Assembly: GCF_003254525.1 (NCBI RefSeq)
Contig: NZ_QFYS01000003.1
Span: 248,001 to 312,000, forward strand
Length of the DNA: 64,000 nucleotides
Source: Phenylobacterium kunshanense
GTDB lineage: Bacteria > Pseudomonadota > Alphaproteobacteria > Caulobacterales > Caulobacteraceae
Reading direction: 5' to 3'
Below are positions 7,527 through 15,472 of this stretch, piece after piece. The notes under the pieces are model-generated. The model had not been told where the DNA came from, did no database searches, and saw only the letters and a program-made list of their open reading frames with translations. Numbering within the stretch: the stretch's first letter is position 1; each line of letters opens with the position of its first letter. The position numbers and the translations under genes are program-made.

Positions 7527-7930
7527 TGGAGCGAGCGCCTGGAGCAATCCACAAGTCGGACCGCGCTGATCGCGCGGCGCGACGCATGCGGCGCGTCCCC
7601 ACCTACGCCGAGCGCGATCTCTGGAAGGTCCTCCGCAAGACCGACCTCCATTTTCGCCGCCAGGTCCCCTTGGGCTCATACATCGTCGACTTCGCCTGCC
7701 ATGACGCTCGACTGATCGTCGAACTCGATGGCGGCATCCACGACCTTCCATCCGTGGCTGCCCGCGACCTTGACCGTGAGGCATGGCTGACAGGCCGCGG
7801 ATACAGGGTTATGCGGTTCAGCAACAACGAGCATCCCGAAGACGTCGTGCGGGTGATCCTGGAACGGATCAGCGCCGACACCCCCACCCCCGACCCCTCC
7901 CCGCAAGGGGGAGGGGAGCAGAAGGAGTAG
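7517..7930 (+). CDS. DUF559 domain endonuclease-like protein
   Basis: DUF559 proteins share the PD-(D/E)XK-like fold of very-short-patch repair endonucleases. Here the core is FRRQVPLGSYIVDFACHDA followed by the ELDG active-site block, with Asp and Glu positions intact, then GYRVMRFSNN. The longest frame is 137 aa from GTG 7517, which lies inside the left repeat; TTG 7526 or ATG 7586 are alternatives, and the conserved RRMRRVPTYAERDLW block means the start must be near or before 7586. The C-terminal tail TPTPDPSPQGGG is encoded by the right repeat arm and is probably not functional. Its stop overlaps the ribosome site of the downstream dehydrogenase gene. Confidence 0.82.
   Translation: MGVLERAPGAIHKSDRADRAARRMRRVPTYAERDLWKVLRKTDLHFRRQVPLGSYIVDFACHDARLIVELDGGIHDLPSVAARDLDREAWLTGRGYRVMRFSNNEHPEDVVRVILERISADTPTPDPSPQGGGEQKE
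7878..7919 (+). repeat. right inverted-repeat arm of the DUF559 cassette
   Basis: Reverse complement of 7485-7526 with one mismatch. It is read through by the DUF559 frame as a PTPDPSPQGGG-type tail and abuts the Shine-Dalgarno AGAAGGAG (7920-7927) of the next gene. It contains the same 9-bp internal hairpin. Confidence 0.88.
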
Positions 7931-7936
7931 ACCCGC

Positions 7937-9079
7937 GTGGATTTCAGCTTCACCGAAGAACAGTCGATGCTCCGTGACACGGTCGCGGCGTACCTGGCGG
8001 ACCACTACGACTTCGACAAGCGCCGGGCCGTGGTGACCAAGGAGCCGGGCTGGCGTCCCGACGTATGGAAGGCCTTCGCCGAGGAGCTGGGCATCCTGGG
8101 CGCGCCGTTCTCGGAAGATCTGGGCGGCCTGGGCGGCGGCGCCATCGAGAACATGATCGTCATGGAGGAGTTCGGTAAGGCGCTGGTCGTCGAGCCGTAC
8201 CTGGGCACGGTGGTGATCGGCGGCGGCTTCCTGAAGCACTCGGGTCATGCCGGCGCGGCAGACCTGATCGGCGGCATCATCGGCGGCCAGAACATCTTCG
8301 CGTTCGCCTACGCCGAGCCCAAGGGTCGCTACAACCTGGCCGCCCTCGAGACGACGGCCAAGAAGGACGGCGCCGGCTGGGTCCTGAACGGCCACAAGGC
8401 CGTGGTGATCGGCGCGCCGTTCGCCACCCACCTGATCGTCACCGCCCGCACCTCGGGCGGTCCGCGAGATGCGAACGGCGTCTCGGTGTTCATCGTGGAG
8501 AAGGGCGCCAAGGGCGTCACGACCCGGGACTATCCGACCGTCGATGGCAACCGCGCGTCGGAAGTCTACTTCGAGAACGTGTCGCTGGGCGCCGACGCCC
8601 TGGTCGGCCCGGCCGACGGCGGCCTGCCGCTGGTCGAGAAGGTGGTGGACGAGGCGATCGTCGCCACCTGCGCCGAGGCCTGCGGCGTCCTGCGCCGCCT
8701 GCAGGAAGGCACCGTGGAGTACACCAAGCAGCGCAAGCAGTTCGGCGTGCCGATCAGCTCGTTCCAGGTGCTGCAGCACCGCATGGTCGACATGTTCATC
8801 AACCTCGAGCAGTCGATCTCCATGACCTACATGGCCACCATCAAGGTCACCGACGACGCTGAGCGCGCGAAGGCCGCCTCGGCCGCCAAGGTGCAGATCG
8901 GCAAGGCCTGCAAGTTCGTCGGCCAGAACGCCATCCAGCTGCACGGCGGCATGGGCATGACCGACGAAATGGCCATCGGCCACTACTTCAAGCGCGCGAC
9001 CATGATCGAGAGCGCTTTCGGTTCGGTCGATCACCATCTGGCCCGCTACGAGGGCCTCTCGCTGGGCAAGGCGGCCTAA
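7937..9079 (+). CDS. acyl-CoA dehydrogenase, small subunit (PimD-like)
   Basis: A 380-aa acyl-CoA dehydrogenase family protein starting at GTG 7937 behind a strong ribosome site. The N-terminus (MDFSFTEEQSMLRDTV, then YDFDKRR) and the segment VDEAIVATCAEACGVL are of the PimD small-subunit type, and QLHGGMGMTDE near the C-terminus is the family's FAD/substrate motif. Paired with the large subunit at 6264 it would form a heteromeric dehydrogenase feeding ETF. The pair is split only by the DUF559 cassette. A strong terminator follows. Confidence 0.9.
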   Translation: MDFSFTEEQSMLRDTVAAYLADHYDFDKRRAVVTKEPGWRPDVWKAFAEELGILGAPFSEDLGGLGGGAIENMIVMEEFGKALVVEPYLGTVVIGGGFLKHSGHAGAADLIGGIIGGQNIFAFAYAEPKGRYNLAALETTAKKDGAGWVLNGHKAVVIGAPFATHLIVTARTSGGPRDANGVSVFIVEKGAKGVTTRDYPTVDGNRASEVYFENVSLGADALVGPADGGLPLVEKVVDEAIVATCAEACGVLRRLQEGTVEYTKQRKQFGVPISSFQVLQHRMVDMFINLEQSISMTYMATIKVTDDAERAKAASAAKVQIGKACKFVGQNAIQLHGGMGMTDEMAIGHYFKRATMIESAFGSVDHHLARYEGLSLGKAA

Positions 9080-9102
9080 GCCGCCTCACCGCGTCGAATT
9101 GG

Positions 9103-9135
9103 GCGGCCGCCGGCAGAGATGCTGGCGGCCGTTTT
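9103..9135 (+). terminator. terminator of the acyl-CoA dehydrogenase operon
   Basis: CGGCCGCCGGC (9103-9113) pairs with GCTGGCGGCCG (9121-9131) in an 11-bp stem with one G-U pair and a 7-nt loop, followed by TTTTCGTTT. It lies 24 bases after the dehydrogenase stop and just before the end of the convergent phosphatase gene. Confidence 0.8.
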
Positions 9136-9146
9136 CGTTTCGGGCC

Positions 9147-9749
9147 TCAGCGCCAGGCGGCCAGCGCCGCCGCCGGCTCCTCCATCGCCCGCCAGCTCCG
9201 CCGCAGCGCCAGGGGCCCGCGCTCCAGGACCAGGTAGCAGCCGCCGCCGGCGTGGCCGGGGCGATCCTCGGTCCCGATCGTCACATCCTGCAGATGGGCG
9301 GTAAGCAGGGCGCCGACGCCGCCGTGCGAGACCACCAGCACCACGCCGTCGGGGCTGCCCGCATCGACGCCGCCCATGGCCGAGACGATGCGGTCCTGGG
9401 CGTGTCGGGCGGTCTCCCAGCCGCGCACGCTAACCTCGGGGTTCTCGAAGAACTGGTCGACGACTTCCCAGAACTCGGGCGGGGCGATGTAGCCGGTGGC
9501 GCTGCGATCGTTCTCGGCCAGGCCCTCGTCCACGTGGTGCGGCGCGCCCAGCCGGTCGGCGAGGATCGCGGCGCCGTCCAGCGCCTTCTGTTCATCGCTG
9601 GACCAGACGGCCGCCACGGAGCGCCCGGCCAGCGCGTGAGCGAAGGTCTCCATCCGTGCTCGGCCAACCGCCGACAGGGGCCAGCGGGGCACGGGGACGG
9701 CCGGATCGATGACCACCTCCGGGTGGGTGATGAAGATGATCGCGTTCAT
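9147..9749 (-). CDS. histidine phosphatase family protein (divergent RHG motif)
   Basis: A 200-aa protein of the phosphoglycerate mutase-like fold. Family features are the WSSDEQKALDGAAILADRLG segment (usual S.E.RA..TA position) and VVSHGGVGALL with the second catalytic His. The first motif, normally RHG, reads ITHPEVV, so the nucleophilic His is preserved (H in THP) but its flanking Arg/Gly are not. Phosphatase activity on an unknown substrate is plausible. Start ATG 9747-9749 gives the standard N-terminus. It is divergent from the DUF3052 gene across 48 bases. Confidence 0.78.
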   Translation of the reverse strand: MNAIIFITHPEVVIDPAVPVPRWPLSAVGRARMETFAHALAGRSVAAVWSSDEQKALDGAAILADRLGAPHHVDEGLAENDRSATGYIAPPEFWEVVDQFFENPEVSVRGWETARHAQDRIVSAMGGVDAGSPDGVVLVVSHGGVGALLTAHLQDVTIGTEDRPGHAGGGCYLVLERGPLALRRSWRAMEEPAAALAAWR

Positions 9750-9797
9750 GCGGCCTGTCGGGTTGTCCGAAACATCCGGCTGCGCCACAGCTTTGCG

Positions 9798-10391
9798 ATG
9801 GGCAAGGAGATTCACACGACCGGCGTCTTCGCCGACGGCCCCGACGAGGGGCGGCTGCAATGGGAGGCGCCGAAGCTGGTTTTCCGTGGCCGCGAACGGC
9901 GGGTCTGGTCGGGGGAGGGGCTGAAGGGCCTCCGCGCCGATGCGGGTGACCTCGTGCTGGCCGACGGGTCGCGTGTCCATCTCGGCGAGGTTCAGGCCGC
10001 CCGTTGGGCGGACGCCATCGCCAATCCCAAGGGTCGGCTCGACAAGCTGGGCGTGAAGCCGGGCATGCGGGTGTGTGTGCTGGAGGTGGAAGACGGTGCT
10101 TTCCCGGCCGAGCTCGCTGAGCGTGACGCCGCGCCCATAGACGACCTCTCCGGACTTGACCTGCTGTTCTATGGCGCCGACAGCGTGGAGGCGCTGGGCC
10201 GGATAGAGACGCTGGTCCCCGCGCTCGCCGAGAAGGGGGCGCTCTGGGTGGTGTCGCGCAAGGGGAAGGCGGCGACGGTCAGGGACGTGGACGTCATGGC
10301 CGCGGCCAAGTCCTTTGGGCTCGTCGACAACAAGGTGGTCGGGTTCTCCGAGACGCTGACCGCCCTGCGGTTCGTTCGTCGGCGCGTCTAG
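9798..10391 (+). CDS. DUF3052-like protein with N-terminal extra domain
   Basis: A 197-aa protein. Its second half matches the DUF3052 pattern as I know it: KLGVKPGMRVCVLEV, then a hydrophobic LLFYGADS strand, LAEKGALWVVSRKGK, and the ending FGLVDNKVVGFSETLTALRF. Function of the family is unknown. The first 80 residues form a separate small domain rich in beta-type sequence. ATG 9798 is chosen because it starts the first conserved stretch; a longer frame exists upstream but overlaps the divergent gene. Confidence 0.65.
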   Translation: MGKEIHTTGVFADGPDEGRLQWEAPKLVFRGRERRVWSGEGLKGLRADAGDLVLADGSRVHLGEVQAARWADAIANPKGRLDKLGVKPGMRVCVLEVEDGAFPAELAERDAAPIDDLSGLDLLFYGADSVEALGRIETLVPALAEKGALWVVSRKGKAATVRDVDVMAAAKSFGLVDNKVVGFSETLTALRFVRRRV

Positions 10392-10453
10392 CGAGCGGCG
10401 GTTTCTTCCGGTCGAAGCTTGTCGCCGACGCCGGGCCAAACTAACCGGTGTTC

Positions 10454-11347
10454 ATGTCCCCCCGTGACTTCGCGCTGCTGTTGGCGATGTGCCTGGTCTG
10501 GGCCGTCAACAATGTGCTGTCGAAGCATGTGGTGAGCGGCCTGGACGTGCCGCCGCTGTTCTATGCGGCGGCACGGTTCGTGATCGTCGCAGCGTGCACC
10601 TTCCCGTTCCTCTGGCCTGCGCCGAAGCCCCTGTGGCGGCTGGTGGCCGTGGCCCTGCTGATGGGCGGGGGCAACTTCGCGCTGATGTTCGTGGGCCTGA
10701 AGATGTCCACCGCGTCGTCCGCGGCGGTGGTCCTGCAGCTCGGCATGCCGATGACCACCCTGCTGTCGGTGCTGATGCTCGGCGAGAAGATTCGCTGGCG
10801 TCGCGGTCTCGGCATCGCGCTGACGTTCGCCGGGGCGATGACCGTGATGTGGGATCCGCACGGCTTCTCGATTTCCACAGGGCTGCTGTTCGTCGCCGCG
10901 GCGGCCTTCATGGGCTCGATGGGCGCGGTGCTGATGAAGCAGATGGAAGGCGTGAAGCCGCTGACCTACCAGGCGTGGGTGGGCTGGACGTCGGTCTGGC
11001 CGCTGGCCGCGCTGTCGTTCTGGCTGGAGCCGGGCGCCCCGGCCAAGGCGGTGGCGGCAGGCTGGCCGTTCTGGGGGGCGGTCGTCTTCTCGGCCCTGGT
11101 CGTCAGTCTGGTGGCGCACACCGTCTACTACTGGCTGATCCAGCGCTATGAGGCGAACCTGATCTCGGCGTTGACCCTGATGACGCCGCTGGCCACCATC
11201 GGTCTGGGCGTCGCGGTGATGGGCGACCCGTTCGGGCCGCGCATGATCATCGGCAGCGCCGTCGCGCTCACGGGCGTGCTCATCATCGTGCTGCGCGGCA
11301 ACCAGGTGATGCCGATGCTGCTGGCCATCCGGAACCGCGACCAATGA
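10454..11347 (+). CDS. DMT superfamily transporter (two EamA domains)
   Basis: Integral inner-membrane protein of 297 aa with about ten hydrophobic helices arranged as two EamA repeats. The first repeat begins at ALLLAMCLVWAVNNVLSKHV and the second near residue 150. Members export amino acids, purines or other metabolites; no substrate can be assigned. ATG 10454 is preferred over GTG 10448. Its stop overlaps the ATG of the amidase gene (ATGA at 11344), so the two are co-translated, hinting at an envelope-related cargo, which is inference. Confidence 0.85.
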   Translation: MSPRDFALLLAMCLVWAVNNVLSKHVVSGLDVPPLFYAAARFVIVAACTFPFLWPAPKPLWRLVAVALLMGGGNFALMFVGLKMSTASSAAVVLQLGMPMTTLLSVLMLGEKIRWRRGLGIALTFAGAMTVMWDPHGFSISTGLLFVAAAAFMGSMGAVLMKQMEGVKPLTYQAWVGWTSVWPLAALSFWLEPGAPAKAVAAGWPFWGAVVFSALVVSLVAHTVYYWLIQRYEANLISALTLMTPLATIGLGVAVMGDPFGPRMIIGSAVALTGVLIIVLRGNQVMPMLLAIRNRDQ

Positions 11348-12063
11348 CCTTCATCGAGGCCCCGTCTCCCAACTTCGATCCCCGGACGGCGCCCCCGAGC
11401 ATCCTGGTGCTGCACTACACAGGCATGAAGACGGGGGAGGAGGCCATCGCCCGGCTGCGGGACCCCGAGGCGAAGGTGTCCTCGCATTATGTCGTTGAGG
11501 AAGACGGCCGCATCTTCCGGCTCGTGCCCGAGGAGCGCCGGGCCTGGCATGCCGGCGTCTCGTACTGGCGCGGCCGGCGCAACGTGAACGGCGACTCCAT
11601 CGGCATCGAGATCGTCAATCCCGGGCACGAGTTCGGTTACCGCGCCTTTCCCGAGGCGCAGGTCGCGGCGGTGATCGCGCTGGTGGGAGATATCCGCAGC
11701 CGCTGGGACATCGAGGACCGCGACATCGTCGGCCACTCCGACGTGGCGCCGAACCGCAAGGACGACCCGGGCGAGCTGTTCCCCTGGAAGCGGCTGGCCG
11801 AGGCCGGGCATGGCCTGTGGGTCGAGGCGCCGCCGGCGCCGGGCGAGCCGATCGGGGAGGGCGAGGAAGGCGCGGCCGTGTTCGCCCTGCAGGCAGGCTT
11901 CACGCGGCTGGGTTACGACCTGCCGCCGTCTGGCAAGTTCGACGCCGACACCACGGCGGTGGTGCGGGCGTTCCAGCGGCACTGGCGGCCCGAGCGGGTT
12001 GACGGGATCGCCGACGGCGAGACTCGTGCGCGGCTGATCGCTCTGCTGCGAACTGGCGGCTGA
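11344..12063 (+). CDS. N-acetylmuramoyl-L-alanine amidase (Amidase_2 plus peptidoglycan-binding domain)
   Basis: A 239-aa cell-wall hydrolase/recycling enzyme of the AmpD/AmiD type that cleaves the amide bond between MurNAc (or anhydroMurNAc) and L-Ala. The Zn-site motifs are visible: LVLHYTG near residue 25, and GHSDVAPNRKDDPGELFPW near 135-155. Residues about 175-236 are a PG_binding_1 domain (VFALQAGFTRLGYDLPPSGKF). No signal peptide is apparent, which favours a cytoplasmic AmpD-like recycling role or an unusual export. It overlaps the transporter stop by 4 nt. Confidence 0.88.
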   Translation: MTFIEAPSPNFDPRTAPPSILVLHYTGMKTGEEAIARLRDPEAKVSSHYVVEEDGRIFRLVPEERRAWHAGVSYWRGRRNVNGDSIGIEIVNPGHEFGYRAFPEAQVAAVIALVGDIRSRWDIEDRDIVGHSDVAPNRKDDPGELFPWKRLAEAGHGLWVEAPPAPGEPIGEGEEGAAVFALQAGFTRLGYDLPPSGKFDADTTAVVRAFQRHWRPERVDGIADGETRARLIALLRTGG

Positions 12064-12208
12064 GGGCGCACGATTACAGCTATGGCGTGCCGGGACGCCT
12101 GCGGCTCCCCAACCAGGCGAACGAGCTTGGGCGGAACCCGATCGGGTGTTGAATGTCCAGGATGGTTAAGGGGGTGGTGCTGCCCAGTTCCATCTGTGGA
12201 GGTGCTAC

Positions 12209-12874
12209 ATGAAATTTTCGAACGTGGCGCTGTGCGCCGCCCTGGCCTTGGGCGTGTCGGCGACGGCGAATGCCGGCGTCATCATCGCCCCGGTTTCCGG
12301 CGTGATCGACTCGGGCGGGCCCGGCTACGGGCCGATATCCGAGACCTTCGACCAATCCGGCCTGTCCGTGACCTACACGCCGGGCGTCACCGACTTCGAC
12401 ACCTACATGGCGGGCAATCCGCAGCACAGCTATGTGTTCTCCGGCAACGAGTGGTTCAGCAACCAGGGTGCGACCAGCGCCCAGGTCACCTATGACTTCG
12501 GATCGGTGGTGCAGATCGACGCGTTCGCGCTCTGGCACGAGGACGCCTCGGGCTTCACGCGCTTCGCTCTCTCGGGCGACGCCAACCCGAACTTCCTTTT
12601 CGGAAGCCCGGCCAACAGCCTGCTCAACAACGACTACGGCCCGCAGGTGTTCGCCTTCGCCCAGAGTATTTCGACTCGTTACCTGACCCTGGCCATGGAC
12701 GGCTGCCCGCAAGCTGGCGACGCCAGCTTCAATGCCTGCGCCATCGGGGAGGTCGCTTTCCGGAGCGCTGGCGGCGGCGGTGTCGTGCCTGAACCGTCGA
12801 CCTGGGCGATCATGATCCTCGGCTTCGGCGCTGCCGGCGCGATGCTTCGACGCCGGACGACCGTCGTCGCCTGA
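12209..12874 (+). CDS. PEPxxWA-CTERM sorting domain protein
   Basis: A 221-aa exported protein. Signal peptide at residues 1-22 (ending TANAG), a beta-rich mature domain of unknown function, and a C-terminal sorting signal: PEPSTWAIMILGFGAAG, with the hydrophobic helix and a terminal RRR cluster. This is the alphaproteobacterial PEPxxWA variant, which implies processing by an exosortase encoded elsewhere and surface or exopolysaccharide association. Two cysteines (C176, C186 region) may form a disulfide. Single-gene unit with its own terminator at 12890. Confidence 0.87.
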   Translation: MKFSNVALCAALALGVSATANAGVIIAPVSGVIDSGGPGYGPISETFDQSGLSVTYTPGVTDFDTYMAGNPQHSYVFSGNEWFSNQGATSAQVTYDFGSVVQIDAFALWHEDASGFTRFALSGDANPNFLFGSPANSLLNNDYGPQVFAFAQSISTRYLTLAMDGCPQAGDASFNACAIGEVAFRSAGGGGVVPEPSTWAIMILGFGAAGAMLRRRTTVVA

Positions 12875-12889
12875 CCCTCGAAGACTGGA

Positions 12890-12911
12890 CGCTCCGCCGT
12901 GAGGCGGGGCG
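12890..12911 (+). terminator. terminator-like hairpin after the PEP-CTERM gene
   Basis: CGCTCCGCC (12890-12898) pairs with GGCGGGGCG (12903-12911) in a 9-bp stem with one T-G pair and a GTGA loop. The following T content is low (TTCCTGC), so termination may be partial. Confidence 0.55.
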
Positions 12912-12956
12912 TTCCTGCGCTTGACCCCGGCGTCGCGCGCGCCCACTTTCCGCCCG

Positions 12957-13349
<393 letters not shown>

Positions 13350-13400
13350 CCACTTCTCCCCAAAGACTGCGGCGCGCTGACGCGGCTGAAGACTGCTGAA

Positions 13401-13449
13401 TTAACCAGTTCTCTGTACGTTCTGTGGATAACTGCTGTTTCTTAACCAT
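13401..13449 (+). promoter_or_regulatory. two CtrA half-sites upstream of mraZ
   Basis: TTAACCAG at 13401-13408 and the canonical 8-mer TTAACCAT at 13442-13449 match the CtrA half-site. They lie 150-200 bases before mraZ in an A/T-rich stretch. Binding is inferred from motif only. Confidence 0.45.
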
Positions 13450-13484
13450 AAACCTTGTCCAGCCCCCTGAATTCACGAGAAGTG

Positions 13485-13528
13485 CCCATTCAGTGTCATT
13501 GAAACCCATTTGGTCCCATGTTAACCCA
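13485..13528 (-). promoter_or_regulatory. MraZ operator: 10-bp-phased TGGG boxes
   Basis: On the minus strand TGGG occurs at 13528-13525, 13518-13515, 13508-13505 and 13488-13485, with a degenerate TGAC at 13498-13495: five boxes at an exact 10-bp period. MraZ is known to bind TGGGN direct repeats spaced by 5 nt and to repress its own operon. The boxes lie 75-118 bases before mraZ. Confidence 0.75.
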
Positions 13529-13602
13529 ATAACCATTCGCCAATCCGAGCGGTGGGTCGGGCGCGGGCTCGGGGATTTGGCGGAGGGAGGGCCTGGGGCG
13601 AG

Positions 13603-14070
13603 ATGTTTCTCTCGACCTTCGAGAAGCAGCTGGACTCGAAGCGGCGCATCGTCGTGCCGCAGGAGTTCCGCGCGGCGGTCTCGGGCCCCTTTGACGGCGT
13701 CTTCTGCTTCCCCTCGATCGAGGCCGACTGCCTGGAAGGCGGCGGCAAGGCGCTGTTCGATCGCTACAACGGGGTGATCGAGGAGCTGGACTTCGGCGAT
13801 CCGCTGCGGACCGCGCTGGAGACCTCGATCCTGGGCGGCATGGCCAAGCTGTCATTCGACACCGCCGGCCGGATCACCCTGCCGGAAACCCTCTGCGAGA
13901 TGTTCGGTCTCAGCGACTGGGTGACGGTCGTGGGGCTGGGCGATCGGTTCCAGATCTGGGAACGCGGCGCATTCAACGCCTATCGCGCCGCCCAGCGCGA
14001 CGCGGCTCGCCAGGGTCTGGCGCAACTCCGGGCGCAGCAGCGCGCGGCTCGGCTGGGAGGTGCGGCGTGA
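13603..14070 (+). CDS. mraZ: transcriptional regulator / division-cluster protein MraZ
   Basis: First gene of the division and cell-wall operon, 155 aa. Two AbrB/SpoVT-like repeats are visible, starting [22 protein letters not shown] and, in the second half, [15 protein letters not shown] with the conserved DxxGRxxLP motif. MraZ forms ring oligomers and represses its own operon; the phased TGGG boxes just upstream fit this. ATG 13603 starts the family N-terminus and follows a GGAGGGAGG ribosome site, so longer starts are rejected. Its stop overlaps the GTG of rsmH. Confidence 0.95.
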   Translation: MFLSTFEKQLDSKRRIVVPQEFRAAVSGPFDGVFCFPSIEADCLEGGGKALFDRYNGVIEELDFGDPLRTALETSILGGMAKLSFDTAGRITLPETLCEMFGLSDWVTVVGLGDRFQIWERGAFNAYRAAQRDAARQGLAQLRAQQRAARLGGAA

Positions 14071-15011
14071 ACGCGGCCTCGAATCAGTCTCATGTTTCGG
14101 TCCTGCTCGATGAAGTGATCGAGAACCTGGCCTGCGGGCCGGGCGATATCGTCATCGACGGGACCTTTGGCGCGGGGGGCTACTCCCGCGCCATTCTCGC
14201 GACGGGCGCGAAGGTCGTGGCGTTTGACCGCGACCCTACGGTGCGTCGCTTCGCTGCGGGATTTCCGGAAGACCGCTTCCGCCTTGTGGAGGCGCGATTC
14301 TCGGAAATGGACGCAGTGCTGGGCGAGGGTCACGCCGACGGCGTGGCCCTCGACCTCGGCGTTTCCTCCATGCAGATCGATCAGGCCGAGCGCGGCTTCT
14401 CGTTCATGCAGGATGGGCCGCTGGACATGCGGATGGGCAGCGACGGTCCCACGGCGGCCGACCTCGTCAACACGGCCGAGCAGGAGGAGCTGGCCCGCAT
14501 CCTCTTCGTCTATGGCGAGGAGCGCGAGAGCCGCCGGGTGGCCCGGGCGATCGTGAAGCGCCGCGCCGAGCAGCCTTTCACCCGCACTCTCGAGCTGGCC
14601 GAGTTCGTCGAGCAGGCGCTGGGCGGCCGGCGTGGCGCGAAGATCCATCCAGCGACCCGGACCTTCCAGGGCCTCCGCATCGCCGTGAACGACGAACTGG
14701 GCGAGCTCGAGGCCGGGCTGGTCGCGGCCGAGCGGGTGCTGAAAGCCGGCGGTCGGCTCTGCGTCGTCACGTTCCATTCGCTCGAAGACAGAATCGTCAA
14801 AAGCTTCCTCAGCGTGCGCGCAGGCCGGACACCGGCCGGATCGCGCCATGCGCCGCCGGTCGAGCAGGGGGCCGCGCCGAGCTTCCGCCTGCTCTTCAAC
14901 GGCGCCCAGGGCCCGTCCGAGGCGGAGATCCGCGCCAACCCCCGCGCCCGTTCGGCGAAGCTGAGGGCGGCCGTGCGCACCGACGCGCCGGTCTGGAGGG
15001 CGGCGGCATGA
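14067..15011 (+). CDS. rsmH: 16S rRNA m4C1402 methyltransferase RsmH (MraW)
   Basis: A 314-aa SAM-dependent enzyme that N4-methylates C1402 in the ribosomal P site. The SAM-binding motif is [13 protein letters not shown] (about residues 35-47), followed by [20 protein letters not shown] and the C-terminal [13 protein letters not shown] signature. Starts with GTG 14067 overlapping the mraZ stop and ends in an ATGA overlap with ftsL. Confidence 0.96.
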   Translation: MNAASNQSHVSVLLDEVIENLACGPGDIVIDGTFGAGGYSRAILATGAKVVAFDRDPTVRRFAAGFPEDRFRLVEARFSEMDAVLGEGHADGVALDLGVSSMQIDQAERGFSFMQDGPLDMRMGSDGPTAADLVNTAEQEELARILFVYGEERESRRVARAIVKRRAEQPFTRTLELAEFVEQALGGRRGAKIHPATRTFQGLRIAVNDELGELEAGLVAAERVLKAGGRLCVVTFHSLEDRIVKSFLSVRAGRTPAGSRHAPPVEQGAAPSFRLLFNGAQGPSEAEIRANPRARSAKLRAAVRTDAPVWRAAA

Positions 15012-15472
15012 GCGTGTTCACCCGCAAGGTGCGGGGCTTCCGCCTGCTGGACCTCGTCGGCGTCGGCCTGCTGGTGACTCTCATCCTGGGTGTCTATCTC
15101 GCCAAGACCATGGCCGGCCGCGAGCGCGCGGAAATCGCCAAGGTCGAGCGGCAGATCAAGGCTGAGAAGGCGCGCATCCGCCTGCTGCAGGCCGAGGTGG
15201 CGCACCTGGAGCAGCCCGGCCGCATCGAGCGCCTGGCGGTGACCTATCTGAAGATGGAGCCGGTCTACGTTCAGCGCGAGGCCACCGTCGACCAGATCGT
15301 GGATCTTGCCCGCGCCGGTCCCCCGCCGAAATACAAGGCCCCGTCCGCCGTCGCCGCCATGGTGAGCGGCGCCGGTCATGTCCCCGGCGTGCCGCCGCCC
15401 CCGCCGGCCATCGCCAATCCCGTCCGGGTCGCGCAGGCCGAGCCTCCGCCGAAGCCCGGGGCGGCGCCATGA
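15008..15472 (+). CDS. ftsL: cell division protein FtsL
   Basis: Bitopic divisome protein, 154 aa. A short basic N-terminus is followed by one membrane helix (about residues 15-33, [17 protein letters not shown]) and a charged heptad-like coiled coil (about 38-75) ending [11 protein letters not shown], the usual FtsL/DivIC signature. The tail from residue 98 is long and proline/alanine-rich, unlike the short E. coli protein. FtsL with FtsB and FtsQ activates FtsWI. Overlaps both neighbours by ATGA. Confidence 0.93.
   Translation: MSVFTRKVRGFRLLDLVGVGLLVTLILGVYLAKTMAGRERAEIAKVERQIKAEKARIRLLQAEVAHLEQPGRIERLAVTYLKMEPVYVQREATVDQIVDLARAGPPPKYKAPSAVAAMVSGAGHVPGVPPPPPAIANPVRVAQAEPPPKPGAAP

Larger units (their letters stand above)
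7485..7919 (+). mobile_element. DUF559 cassette bounded by 42-bp inverted repeats
   Basis: A 435-bp unit inserted between two genes of one acyl-CoA dehydrogenase operon. Its ends are 42-bp inverted repeats (7485-7526 and 7878-7919) with one mismatch (7511/7893), and its only gene is a DUF559 endonuclease-like protein. It begins 16 bases after the upstream stop and ends exactly before the AGAAGGAG ribosome site of the downstream gene. No target duplication is evident. Whether it moves is inference. Confidence 0.6.

Noticed and set aside
7470-7936. Target-site duplication around the DUF559 cassette
   Set aside because: Flanking bases on the two sides (…CTGAGG and AGAAGG…) show no convincing direct repeat.
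6165-9037. Long minus-strand open frames opposite the acyl-CoA dehydrogenases
   Set aside because: Both dehydrogenases have full family motifs on the plus strand; the minus frames have no recognisable domain and shadow them.
9099-9797. N-terminal extension of the DUF3052-like protein by over 230 codons
   Set aside because: The extension overlaps the oppositely oriented histidine phosphatase and has no family resemblance; ATG 9798 is a better start.
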